Assembly: GCF_000482545.1 (NCBI RefSeq)
Contig: NZ_KI519454.1
Span: forward strand, 1,896,954 to 1,960,953
Direction: 5' to 3'
DNA length: 64,000 nucleotides
Source: Arthrobacter sp. 35W
GTDB lineage: Bacteria; Actinomycetota; Actinomycetes; Actinomycetales; Micrococcaceae
The position numbers and the translations under genes are program-made. Under the pieces are notes generated by a model. That model did no database searches and had not been told where the DNA came from. It saw only the letters and a program-made list of their open reading frames with translations. The number at the start of each line of letters is the position of its first letter. The stretch's first letter is position 1. Positions 12,615 through 23,382 of this stretch are shown here, in pieces.

Positions 12615-13648
12615 GCGAATTCCTTCAGTGTTGTCCCGTTCAGGGTGGTCTCGTTCGGGGTGGTCCCGGCGGCGGGGGCGTTCTCGCGCAGTTCCCCGGA
12701 CATCAGCAGATAGAGGGTGGCCATGCGCACGGACACACCATTGCGCACCTGGGCCAGCACCGTGGAGCGGGGGGAATCGGCGGCGGCGGAGGAGATCTCC
12801 AGGCCGCGGTTCATCGGGCCCGGGTGCATGATGATGGTGTCCTTCAGGCCCAGCGTGTCCAGCTTGGCCAGCCGGGCGTCGTCGAAGCCCCAGCGACGGG
12901 AGTACTCACGGGTGGAGGGGAAGAAGGAATCGTTCATGCGCTCGGCCTGGACGCGCAGCATCATCACGGCGTCCACACCGGAGGCCAGCACGGAGTCCAG
13001 GTCGTAGCTGACCTTGCACGGCCAGTATTCGACGCCAATGGGCAGCAGCGTGGGCGGGGCCACCAGCGTGACCTCGGCGCCGAGGGTCTTCAGCAGCCAC
13101 ACATTGGAGCGGGCCACGCGGGAGTGCAGCACGTCTCCGGCGATCACCACGCGCATGCCGGTCAGGTCCGCGCCGATGGAGGAGGTCCCGGCCAGCTTGG
13201 CCAGGTGGCGGCGCATGGTGAAGGCATCCAGCAGCGCCTGGGTGGGGTGGGCGTGCGTGCCGTCGCCCGCATTGATGACGGCGGCGTCGATCCAGCCGGA
13301 GTTGGCCAGCTGCGCCGGGGCGCCGGAGGCCCAGTGGCGGATGACGACGGCGTCGGCGCTCATGGCTTCCAGCGTCTGGGCGGTGTCCTTCAACGACTCG
13401 CCCTTGGACACCGAGGAGCCCTTGGCCGCGAAGTTGATGACATCGGCCGAGAGGCGCTTGGCGGCGGCCTCGAAGGAGATGCGGGTGCGCGTTGAGTCCT
13501 CAAAGAAGAGGTTCACCACGGTGCGGCCGCGCAGGGCGGGGAGCTTCTTGACCTCCCGCTCCCCCACCGCGGCCATTTCCTCGGCGGTGTCGAGGATGCG
13601 CACGGCGTTTTCCAGCGAGAGGTCCTCGGTGGACAGCAGGTGCCTCAT
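12611..13648 (-). CDS. pyrB: Aspartate carbamoyltransferase catalytic subunit
   Basis: Transfers the carbamoyl group to aspartate. [18 protein letters not shown] is the carbamoyl-phosphate loop and [10 protein letters not shown] the HPxQ motif; [15 protein letters not shown] holds the mobile SxxK region. At 345 residues it is longer than the ~310 core because of a C-terminal tail rich in Thr/Asn ([18 protein letters not shown]), built from near-repeats visible as GTTCNGG/GTTCGGG copies at 12629-12665. No pyrI gene is present, as is usual when PyrR controls the operon. Confidence 0.96.
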   Translation of the reverse strand: MRHLLSTEDLSLENAVRILDTAEEMAAVGEREVKKLPALRGRTVVNLFFEDSTRTRISFEAAAKRLSADVINFAAKGSSVSKGESLKDTAQTLEAMSADAVVIRHWASGAPAQLANSGWIDAAVINAGDGTHAHPTQALLDAFTMRRHLAKLAGTSSIGADLTGMRVVIAGDVLHSRVARSNVWLLKTLGAEVTLVAPPTLLPIGVEYWPCKVSYDLDSVLASGVDAVMMLRVQAERMNDSFFPSTREYSRRWGFDDARLAKLDTLGLKDTIIMHPGPMNRGLEISSAAADSPRSTVLAQVRNGVSVRMATLYLLMSGELRENAPAAGTTPNETTLNGTTLKEFA

Positions 13649-14235
13649 GCGCCTGCCTCAATGATGACGGAATCCACAGTGCCTTCCTGGCCGGCAACGG
13701 CGTCGATCTCATCCAGGCGCACGCGCACCTTTTCGGACGAGGAGGTGGGGAGGTTCTTGCCGACGTGGTCGGCGCGGATGGGGAGCTCGCGGTGGCCGCG
13801 GTCAACGAGGACGGCGAGCCGCACGGCGCGGGGGCGGCCGACGTCGACGAGGGCGTCAAGGGCGGCGCGGATGGTGCGTCCGGAGTAGAGGACGTCGTCA
13901 ACAAGGACAACGATCTTCTCGTCAATGCCGGAGGCGGGGAGGGCCGTGCGTTGGGGGGCGCGGGTGGGCTGGTGGGCCAGATCATCGCGGAACATTGTCA
14001 CATCCAGCTGGCCGACGATGGCCGCGGCGTCCACAGTGGGGTCCGTGGCGGCGATCTTGCGGGCCAGGCGCTGCGCCAGCGGGAAGCCGCGGCGGGGGAT
14101 GCCCAACAGAAGAAGGTCCTTGGAGCCTTTGTTGGCCTCAAGGATTTCATAGGCGATACGAGTAAGTGCACGGTCGATGTCCGCCGCGGAAAGTACCACC
14201 CGCGGCGCGTTGGCCGGTGCTGCATTGCTGCTCAT
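13645..14235 (-). CDS. pyrR: Pyrimidine operon regulator / uracil phosphoribosyltransferase
   Basis: First gene of the pyr operon. PyrR binds pyr mRNA when UMP is high and represses downstream expression; it may also convert uracil and PRPP to UMP. The PRPP loop [18 protein letters not shown] is near residue 105, and [17 protein letters not shown] is the N-terminal core. The frame stays open to a GTG at 14262, but ATG 14235 with AAAGGGG upstream gives the expected 196-residue protein. It overlaps pyrB by 4 nt. The 139-nt divergent gap contains a TATGGT box but I could not define a PyrR-binding hairpin. Confidence 0.94.
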   Translation of the reverse strand: MSSNAAPANAPRVVLSAADIDRALTRIAYEILEANKGSKDLLLLGIPRRGFPLAQRLARKIAATDPTVDAAAIVGQLDVTMFRDDLAHQPTRAPQRTALPASGIDEKIVVLVDDVLYSGRTIRAALDALVDVGRPRAVRLAVLVDRGHRELPIRADHVGKNLPTSSSEKVRVRLDEIDAVAGQEGTVDSVIIEAGA

Positions 14236-14374
14236 GCCTCGCGTCCCCTTTCCCCGCCTCACTGGACGGAATTAAAAGGATTATTGCCTTCCAAAAGTAC
14301 CATAGGCGCGCCACGGCCCGCCGCGCAGCAATAGTGTCTTGGCGCCGCCCCGGCCCGGCCCTAGTGTGGGTTCC

Positions 14375-15742
14375 ATGACTGATCCCGGCTCCTGGCAGAC
14401 CCCTCCACCGGGGGCGCCGCAGCAGCAGCCCACCTATGCCCAGACACCGCTGAGCCCGGCCGAGCGCGGCGTGGCCGGCGGCGCCGTCGTCCCGGGCCGG
14501 GCGGCACCGCTGCAGTATTGGCACCAGCCCACCACCCCCGGCGGACCGGGACGCAAGCCCCGGCGGCCCGGCCGCGTGATCAACATCATTCTGATAGTTG
14601 CTGTGGCGCTGGTCACGGCCATCACCCTGGCCTTCTTCGCTGCCTCGCTGGGCGCCAGCGTGTTCCTCATCTGTGGCGCTCTGGCACTGATTCCACTGAC
14701 CATCTGCCTGCTGACGCTGTACTGGGTGGACCGCTGGGAGCCGGAGCCCAAGGGCGCCCTGCTGTTCGCGTTCTGCTGGGGCGCGGGCATGAGCATCATC
14801 ACCTCGCTGGTGGTGGGCCAGTGGGTGCAGCCGCTGCTCCTGGAGGGTGCCGCCATGACCGATCCGGAAACCGTGGGCGCCGTTCTCCAGGCACCGCTGG
14901 TGGAGGAGACTTCCAAGGGCCTGGGCGTGCTGCTGCTGTTCTTTCTGCGCCGGCGCACCTTTGACGGACCCATCGACGGCGTGGTCTACGCCGGCACCAT
15001 CGCCGCCGGCTTCGCCTTCACCGAGAACATCCTCTACTTCAGCTCCACGCTGGTGGCGGAAGAGGCCGACGCCGCCGTGGGCCTGGTGCTGATCTTCCTG
15101 GTCCGCGGCCTGATGAGCCCCTTTGCGCATGTGATGTTCACCGCCACGCTGGGTGCCGTGGTGGGCTACGCGGCCCGCTACGGCGGAACCCCGCTGGTGG
15201 TCGGTGCGTGGTTTGTGGGCCTGGTCCCGGCCATGTTCCTGCACGGGCTGTGGAATGCGAGCTCGCTGATCAACGAGAACTTCTTCCTGGTCTATGGTGC
15301 GCTGCAGATGCCGATCTTCGTGATCTACGTGGTGGGCATCATCATGCTGCGCCGCTCGGAGGCCAAACTGACGCGCAACAGGCTCTCGGACTACGTGCCC
15401 TCCGGCTGGATCCACCCCCAGGAGGTGCCGATGCTCGGCACAGGTGCCGGCCGCCGTCGCGCCCTGGCCTGGGCGGGCACCTTCGGCGCAGCCAAGGACA
15501 TGCGCCGCCTCATCATGCTGGCCACCAGGCTAGCGTTCAACCGGCAGCGGATCCTCGTCGGCTCGCGGCAGCGCCAGTCCCCCGCCGCAGCGGCCCGGAC
15601 CCATGAGGCCATCAGCAGCGAACTCATCCTGCTCCGCCGCACCACCGACGCCCGTGCCACGGTCCTTGCCCGCCAACAGGCCGCCGCCCAGCAAGCCATG
15701 ATGGCCCGCTACGCATCACAGCCCCCGCACCCCGGTGGCTGA
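14375..15742 (+). CDS. PrsW-family intramembrane metalloprotease
   Basis: A polytopic membrane protein with about eight hydrophobic helices after a proline/glutamine-rich cytoplasmic N-terminus (~70 residues). It carries the whole PrsW signature: LVEETSKG near residue 175, FAFTENILYF near 215, PFAHVMFT near 250 and LHGLWNASS near 290. Family members cleave membrane proteins such as anti-sigma factors; the substrate here is unknown. A charged, Ala/Arg-rich C-terminal tail of ~110 residues is cytoplasmic. ATG 14375 is chosen over an in-frame GTG/TTG at 14339 because the conserved sequence begins there, although the RBS is weak. Transcribed away from pyrR. Confidence 0.85.
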   Translation: MTDPGSWQTPPPGAPQQQPTYAQTPLSPAERGVAGGAVVPGRAAPLQYWHQPTTPGGPGRKPRRPGRVINIILIVAVALVTAITLAFFAASLGASVFLICGALALIPLTICLLTLYWVDRWEPEPKGALLFAFCWGAGMSIITSLVVGQWVQPLLLEGAAMTDPETVGAVLQAPLVEETSKGLGVLLLFFLRRRTFDGPIDGVVYAGTIAAGFAFTENILYFSSTLVAEEADAAVGLVLIFLVRGLMSPFAHVMFTATLGAVVGYAARYGGTPLVVGAWFVGLVPAMFLHGLWNASSLINENFFLVYGALQMPIFVIYVVGIIMLRRSEAKLTRNRLSDYVPSGWIHPQEVPMLGTGAGRRRALAWAGTFGAAKDMRRLIMLATRLAFNRQRILVGSRQRQSPAAAARTHEAISSELILLRRTTDARATVLARQQAAAQQAMMARYASQPPHPGG

Positions 15743-15803
15743 GCCCGTTGGAACCACGCGCGAGGAACGCATCCCCGGCCAACGATCGCTGGCGACGCAC
15801 CAT

Positions 15804-15841
15804 CCCTTCCAGGACGCAGTCGTAGACGCATCCTGGAAGGG
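15804..15841 (+). terminator. Hairpin after the PrsW-like gene
   Basis: 11-bp inverted repeat CCCTTCCAGGA (15804-15814) / TCCTGGAAGGG (15831-15841), 16-nt loop, about 60 nt past the stop. No U-tract. Confidence 0.4.
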
Positions 15842-15889
15842 GAACTGCGTCCCGGCAGCAGTGGGGCGTCCCGGGAGGCGTTAAACGAA

Positions 15890-15934
15890 CGACGGCGGTG
15901 GTGCCGGGAACGTGTCCCGGCACCACCGCCGTCG
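15890..15934. terminator. Bidirectional hairpin between convergent prsW-like gene and nusB
   Basis: Perfect 20-bp inverted repeat (15890-15909 / 15915-15934), 5-nt loop ACGTG, 20 nt past the nusB stop. It lies where two converging units meet. Confidence 0.7.
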
Positions 15935-15953
15935 TCGTAAGCCGTGCTGGGCC

Positions 15954-16388
15954 TTAGGCCAGCAGCGTGGGCTTGAGCTGCTGCAAGCGGCCCAACAGTC
16001 CGTTGATGAACTGGGGCGACTCGTCGGTGGAGAGCATCTTGGCCAGTTCAACGGCCTCGCTCACCGCCACGCCGTCGGGAACGTCGTCGTTGTAGAGGAG
16101 TTCCCAGGCACCGATGCGCAGGATGATGCGGTCCACAGCGGGCATACGGTCCAGGGTCCAGCCCTGGGAGTATGTCTGCAGGAACTCATCAATGGTTTCC
16201 TGCATTTCCGTGACACCTTCGATGACATCAACGGTGTACACGTTGATGATCTGGTCGGTGCTCTCGCGGCGCTGCTTCAGCGCGCTGGAGACGGAGACGG
16301 AGCGCTGCTCGGATTCAAACAAGAGGTCCAAAGCCCGGCGGCGCGCCTTGCTTCTGGCCGAAGTCGACCGTGATGGATCGGCTGCCAC
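15954..16388 (-). CDS. nusB: Transcription antitermination factor NusB
   Basis: Helical RNA-binding factor that works with NusE (S10) on boxA in rRNA antitermination. ARSKARRRALDLLFESEQR is the conserved arginine-rich N-terminus and DRIILRIGAWELLYNDDVPDG split over the core helices is diagnostic, followed by AVELAKMLSTDESPQFINGLLG. The 144 residues are typical. The GTG shares one base with the efp stop (TAGTG), so it is coupled to efp. Confidence 0.96.
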   Translation of the reverse strand: MAADPSRSTSARSKARRRALDLLFESEQRSVSVSSALKQRRESTDQIINVYTVDVIEGVTEMQETIDEFLQTYSQGWTLDRMPAVDRIILRIGAWELLYNDDVPDGVAVSEAVELAKMLSTDESPQFINGLLGRLQQLKPTLLA

Positions 16389-16951
16389 TATTCGCTGACA
16401 CGTCCCTGGTAGCTGCCGTCGCGGGTGTCGACCTTGACGCGGGTGTTGTTCTCGACGAACAGCGGAACCTGGATCTCGTAGCCGGTTTCCAGCGTGGCCG
16501 GCTTGGTGCCAGCGGAGGAGCGGTCGCCCTGGAGGCCCGGCTCGGTGTAGGTGATCTGCAGGATCACGGAGGCCGGCAGTTCGATGTACAGCGGAGCACC
16601 CTCGTGGATGGCGATGTTCACGTTCTGGTTTTCCAGCATGAAGTTCACTGCGTCGCCCACGGTCTCGGCCGGAACCGTGATCTGGTCGTAGTCCTGGGTG
16701 TCCATGAAGACGTAGTCGGCGCCGTCCTGGTACAGGTACTGGAAGTCGCGGCGGTCAACCGTGGCGGTCTCGATCTTCAGGCCGGCGTTGAACGTCTTGT
16801 CAACAACCTTGCCCGACATGACGTTGCGCATCTTGGTGCGCACAAACGCGCCACCCTTGCCCGGCTTGACGTGCTGGAACTCAATGATGTTCCAGAGCTG
16901 GCCCTCGAGCTTGAGAACCGTGCCGTTCTTGATGTCGTTAGTTGTTGCCAC
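16388..16951 (-). CDS. efp: Translation elongation factor P
   Basis: Binds the ribosome between P and E sites and relieves stalling at proline runs. 187 residues in three beta-barrel domains: N-terminal KOW-like, and two OB domains with [20 protein letters not shown] in the last. The tip loop of domain I is KPGKGGAF with Lys32 at the position modified in some bacteria; no epmA/epmB partner is seen in this window. ATG follows GGAAACC. The 196-nt upstream gap separates it from the TPR gene and probably holds its own promoter. Confidence 0.97.
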   Translation of the reverse strand: MATTNDIKNGTVLKLEGQLWNIIEFQHVKPGKGGAFVRTKMRNVMSGKVVDKTFNAGLKIETATVDRRDFQYLYQDGADYVFMDTQDYDQITVPAETVGDAVNFMLENQNVNIAIHEGAPLYIELPASVILQITYTEPGLQGDRSSAGTKPATLETGYEIQVPLFVENNTRVKVDTRDGSYQGRVSE

Positions 16952-17147
16952 TGGTTTCCTCTTTTGTAGTGCCGCTGCCCGCAGGAGAAGGCTATTGACC
17001 CCTGTTGTCCGGCCTCCGGGAACCGCATAATGCGGAACCTGGGCTGGTGCGGGGATGAAATATCAAAAATCCATTGTCCATTCTACCTGCTCCAGCCAGC
17101 AGAGCCGAATGCGCGACGGCGGCACCCGGCCAAAGCCTCTGTTCAGG

Positions 17148-17645
17148 CTACTGTTCGGCCAGATCCCGGGCCCGGCGCAGGGACACCGTGGAGGAGTAGA
17201 TGGCCGCAGCATCGGCCCCGGCGGCGACCCTTTGCTCCAGTGCGGTGGCGAAGGACCGGGCCGCGGCCTCGTAGTTGCCGGCGCCGAAGTGGACCTTGCC
17301 CATCTGGTGGTGCACCCAGGATTCATCGGGCGTGTTGGCCACCCGTGCACCGAGGGCCTTCAGCCGCTGCAGGGCCAACGCCGTCTGCTTGGTGGCACGC
17401 AGGATGTCCGCGTCGTACACCTGCAGCCGGAAGGAATCGGGGTCCTTCAGCCGTGCCTCCGCGGCCGCTTCGGCGGCCTCCGCGACGCGGCCCTGGGCCA
17501 GCAGCACAAAGACCTCATCCGCCGGGTCCGTGGACTGCGCCAGAGCTGCAGCGCACTCCTCCTCGTCGACAACCTCCGGCACCAGGGTGCGGGGGTTGAC
17601 GGCGATGCCCGGGAACCCTGCGTACGGCCAATCCTTCAGCGCCAT
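17148..17645 (-). CDS. TPR-like hypothetical protein
   Basis: 165 residues, predicted soluble. After a short N-terminal segment (WPYAGFPGIAVNPRTLVP) the protein consists of helical pairs with TPR character (AQGRVAEAAEAAAEARLKDPDSF, then MGKVHFGAGNYEAAARSFATALE), consistent with two or three repeats and a protein-binding role. No catalytic motif is visible. The ATG is 2 nt after the aroB stop, so it is almost certainly in the aro operon. The gene appears conserved at this place in related genomes, but its function is not known to me. Confidence 0.82.
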   Translation of the reverse strand: MALKDWPYAGFPGIAVNPRTLVPEVVDEEECAAALAQSTDPADEVFVLLAQGRVAEAAEAAAEARLKDPDSFRLQVYDADILRATKQTALALQRLKALGARVANTPDESWVHHQMGKVHFGAGNYEAAARSFATALEQRVAAGADAAAIYSSTVSLRRARDLAEQ

Positions 17646-17647
17646 GG

Positions 17648-19331
<1,684 letters not shown>

Positions 19332-19335
<4 letters not shown>

Positions 19336-20531
19336 TGCCCCAGGGTGTCCAGGGCCGAGGGGATGTTGGCCAGGTAGCTGGCCAGGTTGCGCGAGGTCTC
19401 GGCGATGGAGTCACCGCCGAACTTCTCGGCAACGGCGTCGGCCAGCACCAGGGCGACCATGGCCTCGGCGACGACGCCGGCAGCCGGCACGGCGCAGACG
19501 TCGGAGCGCTGGTGGTGGGCCTTGGCGGGCTCGCCGGTGGCGATGTCGATGGTCTTCAGGGCGCGGGGCACCGTGGCGATCGGCTTCATGGCCGCACGGA
19601 CGCGCAGCACATCACCAATGCTCATGCCGCCTTCGATGCCGCCGGCGCGGTTGGAGGTGCGCACAATGGTGCCCTCGGCGTCGCGCTCGATCTCATCGTG
19701 GGCTGCCGAGCCGCGGCGTGCGGCGGTGCGGAAGCCGTCGCCGATCTCCACGCCCTTGATGGCCTGGATGCCCATCAGGGCACCGGCCAGGCGTGCGTCA
19801 AGGCGGCGGTCCCAGTGCACGTAGCTGCCCAGTCCCGGCGGGAGGCCGTAGGCAAGCACCTCGACAATGCCGCCGAGGGTCTCCCCCTCCTTGTGGGCGG
19901 CGTCCACTTCGGCCACCATGGCGGCGGAGGTGGTTTCGTCAAAGCAGCGCAGCGGATCGGCGTCCAGAGCCGCGACGTCGGCCGGGTGCGGCAAGTCGGA
20001 GCCCTCGGGAACCTCGACGGCGGCGATCGCCACGGTGTGGGAGACCAAATCGATGCCCAGCGACTTCAGGATCGAGGCGGCGACGGCGCCCAGGGCCACC
20101 CGTGCGGCGGTTTCGCGGGCACTGGCGCGCTCCAGCACGGGGCGGGCCTGGTCGAAGCCGTACTTCTGCATGCCGGTGAAATCGGCGTGGCCCGGACGCG
20201 GGCGCGTCAACGGAGCATTGCGCGCCTGGTCGGCCAAAATGGCGGGGTCCACAGGGTCGGCAGACATGATCTGCTCCCACTTGGGCCATTCGGAGTTGGC
20301 GATCTGGATGGCCACCGGGCCGCCCTGGGTCAGGCCATGGCGCACGCCGCCCAGGATCGTGACGACGTCCTGCTCAAACTTCATCCGAGCGCCGCGGCCA
20401 TAGCCAAGCCGGCGGCGGGCCAGCGCTTCCTGGATCGCCGTGCTGGTCAGCTCAACGCCGGCCGGCACGCCTTCAATAATTCCCACGAGTGCCGGGCCAT
20501 GAGACTCACCGGCGGTCAACCAACGCAACAT
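19332..20531 (-). CDS. aroC: Chorismate synthase
   Basis: FMN-dependent elimination of phosphate from EPSP to give chorismate. The N-terminus [17 protein letters not shown] is the conserved start of the family, followed by [17 protein letters not shown] and [26 protein letters not shown] and [17 protein letters not shown] mark the C-terminal half. The frame is open upstream to 20753, but ATG 20531 with AGGA 8 nt before it fits the family start and yields 399 residues. There is a 32-nt gap from aroE. Confidence 0.97.
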
Positions 20532-20563
20532 AGAATCCATCCTGCCATGAGTGGCCTGCCCTG

Positions 20564-21502
20564 CTAGCGCCGGGCCAAGCCGATTGCGTCGCACATCACA
20601 TTGATGACGTCCGCTTCGGTCCCGGCCGGGGCGAAAGTGCCCTCCGGGGTGAAAAGTTTGACTTGCTCCACAGCCTGGTAAAGCAGCATCTCGATTCCGG
20701 GCACAATGCTGCCGCCCCGCGCGGACCACGCCGCGGCGATGGCGCTGGGCCACGGATCGTAGGCGACGTCCAGCAGGAAGCGCCCCTCGCAGCTGCCCTC
20801 GGGCAGTGCCTCGGCCAGCGGATCCGCCGCCCGCGGCGGCAGGGTGGTGATGACGACGTCATACCCGCCCAACGCGGCTGCCGCGCCGTCGAAGGGCACC
20901 AGCCGGCACGGCAGGGACACGGCCTCGGCCACATCGGCAGTGGAAGCGGCCTTGGCCACATCGCGGACATAGACGTCGACGCCGGGCGCGCCCAGAGCGG
21001 CAAGCGCCGCCACCGCCGAGACGGCCGTGCCGCCGCCGCCAAGGATCGCGGCCTTCGGCGCCGCACCCACCCCGGCGTGCTTGAGGGCGTTGACGATGCC
21101 TGCCACATCGGTGTTGTGGCCGGTCAGCGTCCCCGCGGCGGCACCGGAGCGCTCCGTGACAACGGTGTTGACCGATCCCAGAACTGCCGCCGTCTCGCTG
21201 AGCGCGTCAAGGGAGTCGATGACGGCGTTCTTCAGGGGCATGGTCACAGAGAGGCCGTACCAATCCCCGTCGCTGCGGACGGACTCCACCAGCGCACCGA
21301 TGCCATCCTGTTCGACGTCGATGGCCGTGTACCCGTAGTCCAGGCCCAGCAGCCGGTAGGCGGCACGATGCAGGGCCGGGGACTTGGAGTGGCCGATCGG
21401 GTGGCCCAGAACCGCGCCGCGGTGCAAAGCGGCCCGGCCCGCCGGCGAGGCCGGCGAGCCATTGGATGCCAAAACGCTCACGTTAAGTGCATTTCCCTTC
21501 AT
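20564..21502 (-). CDS. aroE: Shikimate dehydrogenase
   Basis: Reduces 3-dehydroshikimate to shikimate, normally with [22 protein letters not shown] is the shikimate-binding loop, [11 protein letters not shown] carries the catalytic lysine, GHNTDVAG the substrate Asp, and [16 protein letters not shown] the dinucleotide-binding turn. The ending [15 protein letters not shown] pattern ([14 protein letters not shown]) is family typical. The start is uncertain: ATG 21502 overlaps mltG by 20 nt and lacks a clear RBS; a GTG at 21482 with AAGGG upstream is an alternative. Confidence 0.93.
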   Translation of the reverse strand: MKGNALNVSVLASNGSPASPAGRAALHRGAVLGHPIGHSKSPALHRAAYRLLGLDYGYTAIDVEQDGIGALVESVRSDGDWYGLSVTMPLKNAVIDSLDALSETAAVLGSVNTVVTERSGAAAGTLTGHNTDVAGIVNALKHAGVGAAPKAAILGGGGTAVSAVAALAALGAPGVDVYVRDVAKAASTADVAEAVSLPCRLVPFDGAAAALGGYDVVITTLPPRAADPLAEALPEGSCEGRFLLDVAYDPWPSAIAAAWSARGGSIVPGIEMLLYQAVEQVKLFTPEGTFAPAGTEADVINVMCDAIGLARR

Positions 21503-22805
21503 GCGCCGTGCACCAGGCGGTGTACTTGGCAACGTTCTTCAAGTGCTCTGCGAAGGTGGTGGCATACAGCGTCTCGCCCGTATCCAGATCAACCGTCACC
21601 CAGAAGTAGTACGGGTTGGCCTGCGGATGTGCGCCGGCAGTGATGGCGGCCATCTTCGGCGACCCGATCGGCCCCGCGGGCAGCCCCGGGTTGGCGAAGG
21701 TGTTGTACGGGTTGGACTTGTCAGCCTTCTGGGCATCGGAGATGTTGTAGGTCTTGATGCCCAGTCCGTAGGCCACCGTGGCATCAGATTCCAGGCGTCC
21801 GCCGGTCTCGGCGTTGGCCTTGTTGAGCCGGTTCTCGATGGCTCCGGAGATCATCGCGTAGTTGTCCGCATTTCCCTCGGCCTCGATGATGCTGGCCACT
21901 GTCAACACCCGGTACTGTTCGGCCGGGGCTGTGACGCCGGCCGACACCAGTTCATCGGTGGTGGTCTTCACCAGCTGGGCCAGGATCTCCTGGGCGGTCA
22001 TCTCGATCGGGAAGCGGTACTCCCCCGGGGCCAGATACCCTTCCAGGCTCTTGGCCTCGGCCGGCAGACCGAAGGTGGCGGGCGTGGCTGCCAAGGCAGT
22101 GAAGGCGGTGACGTCGATGCCTGTGGCCTTGGCCAACAGCGGCAGCACATCGCTCTGGCGCAGATTCTGGTCAATGGCCGCGTAGTGGACCTTGTCGCCG
22201 CCGGCGGCAGTCAGCAGGGTGACGGCGTCGGCGGCCTTCATCTCCAGCTTCATGGTGAAGGTTCCCGGCTGCAGCGAGCCGCTGGCATTGGCCGCGGCCA
22301 GAGCGTTGAGGAAGGCGACATCGCTGCCCACCACACCCTGCTCGGTCAGGGCCGTCGCAACGGTGCGGCCGGTGGCGCCCTCGGGCACGACAAAGCTGAC
22401 GGATCCGTGGCCGGGGCCCGGATAGTCGGTGGCGCTGGGGCCGGCCAGCATGGGCGTTACGGCCTGGACAACAAAGAATACGACGCCGGCGAAGAGGGCA
22501 AGGACCACCAGGAAGGCCAGCGTGCGGCGGCGGCGCTTGACGCGCTTGGAGACACGGCGCGAGCGGCGGCTGGGCGCGGACTCCTCGATGTATACGGGCT
22601 CGTCCTCGTAGACGGCGTGCTCGTCATACGCAGCGTGCTCGGCGTGCTCGTCGTACGCAGCGTGCTCGTCGTAGACCTGGTGCTCCGCGTAGGCCTCCGG
22701 GCCCGCGTATTCGGTCTCGGCGGTTGCATCCGGATGCACCTGGCGGTTCCGGCGGCGGCCCTCACCACGCTCCGGTGCTTGGTGCTCCGGAAAGAGATGG
22801 CTCAC
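21483..22805 (-). CDS. mltG: Endolytic murein transglycosylase MltG
   Basis: Cleaves nascent peptidoglycan strands and thereby ends glycan elongation. The protein has a long cytoplasmic N-terminus (~85 residues), a basic stop-transfer stretch, one membrane helix (TLAFLVVLALFAGVVFFVV, near 92-112) and an extracytoplasmic YceG domain with the catalytic glutamate in VASIIEAEGNADNYAMI and the AIENRLN and GPIGSP signatures. The cytoplasmic part holds a striking acidic/Tyr/His repeat (AAYDEHA units). The start overlaps the ruvX stop by 4 nt. 440 residues. Confidence 0.94.
   Translation of the reverse strand: MSHLFPEHQAPERGEGRRRNRQVHPDATAETEYAGPEAYAEHQVYDEHAAYDEHAEHAAYDEHAVYEDEPVYIEESAPSRRSRRVSKRVKRRRRTLAFLVVLALFAGVVFFVVQAVTPMLAGPSATDYPGPGHGSVSFVVPEGATGRTVATALTEQGVVGSDVAFLNALAAANASGSLQPGTFTMKLEMKAADAVTLLTAAGGDKVHYAAIDQNLRQSDVLPLLAKATGIDVTAFTALAATPATFGLPAEAKSLEGYLAPGEYRFPIEMTAQEILAQLVKTTTDELVSAGVTAPAEQYRVLTVASIIEAEGNADNYAMISGAIENRLNKANAETGGRLESDATVAYGLGIKTYNISDAQKADKSNPYNTFANPGLPAGPIGSPKMAAITAGAHPQANPYYFWVTVDLDTGETLYATTFAEHLKNVAKYTAWCTAHEGKCT
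22610..22690. repeat. Direct repeats coding the YDEHA linker of MltG
   Basis: Near-identical units read on the plus strand as CGTACGCAGCGTGCTCGTCG or slightly shorter occur three or four times. They encode tandem AAYDEHA-type units in the cytoplasmic tail of MltG and could expand or contract by slippage in frame. Confidence 0.65.
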
Positions 22806-23380
22806 AGCACAGTTCCTGGGGATGCGACGGGACTAATCTGATCATCCTTACCTCGGTCCGGGGCACCGGTGCTCCCCAAAGCCACGGTGGTGGGCGCGGG
22901 AACCAGGGTTCCCACAGTGGTGCCCCGCGACTTCTCCATGTCAATGGCATGTTGGAGGATGCCTGCGGCGGCCACCTGATCCACCACTTTACGGTGGTCG
23001 CGGCTGTCCATGCCAGCCGCGTGCAGCGCCTGGTGGGCGGAAACGGTGCTCAAACGCTCGTCAACCAGGCGCACCGGCACGGCCATTTCGGCCGCCGCCA
23101 GCGCGCCAACCAGCAGGTTTGCGTAGGTTCTGGCCATCTCGGCCGAGGCCTTTTCGGCGCCCTTGAGTGTTCGCGGAAGGCCAACAAAAATTTCCACGAC
23201 CGCCCTCTCGCGGGCCTCCCGCAGCACGATGGCGATGTCCGAATTCTTTTTCACGTCCCGGCCCACGGTGCGCACCGGAGTCGCCAGGATGGAATCGGGA
23301 TCGCAGGCGGCCAGGCCGACGCGGACGGTTCCCACGTCCACGCCCAGCTTGGGCCCCTTCGGATACGCCATCGCGCCCAT
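22802..23380 (-). CDS. ruvX: RNase H-fold putative Holliday junction resolvase (YqgF family)
   Basis: 192 residues of the RuvX/YqgF family, thought to process pre-16S rRNA 5' ends and possibly junction DNA. KLGVDVGTVRVGLA holds the first catalytic Asp, VEIFVGLPRTLKG the GLP motif, RLVDERLSTVSAHQAL the conserved D-E-R, and SRDHRKVVDQVAAAGIL the last acidic site. A Pro/Ser/Gly-rich C-terminal tail of ~35 residues extends beyond the fold. Two ATG starts (23380, 23371) are possible. It is 2 nt after alaS and overlaps mltG. Confidence 0.93.
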   Translation of the reverse strand: MGAMAYPKGPKLGVDVGTVRVGLAACDPDSILATPVRTVGRDVKKNSDIAIVLREARERAVVEIFVGLPRTLKGAEKASAEMARTYANLLVGALAAAEMAVPVRLVDERLSTVSAHQALHAAGMDSRDHRKVVDQVAAAGILQHAIDMEKSRGTTVGTLVPAPTTVALGSTGAPDRGKDDQISPVASPGTVL

Positions 23381-23382
23381 GC

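Noticed and set aside
14236-14374. A PyrR-responsive attenuator in the pyr leader
   Set aside because: I looked for anti-antiterminator and terminator stems but found no convincing alternative hairpins; PyrR may act on translation as in mycobacteria.
22610-22690. CRISPR-like repeats
   Set aside because: The repeats are short, in frame inside mltG, without unique spacers or cas genes nearby.
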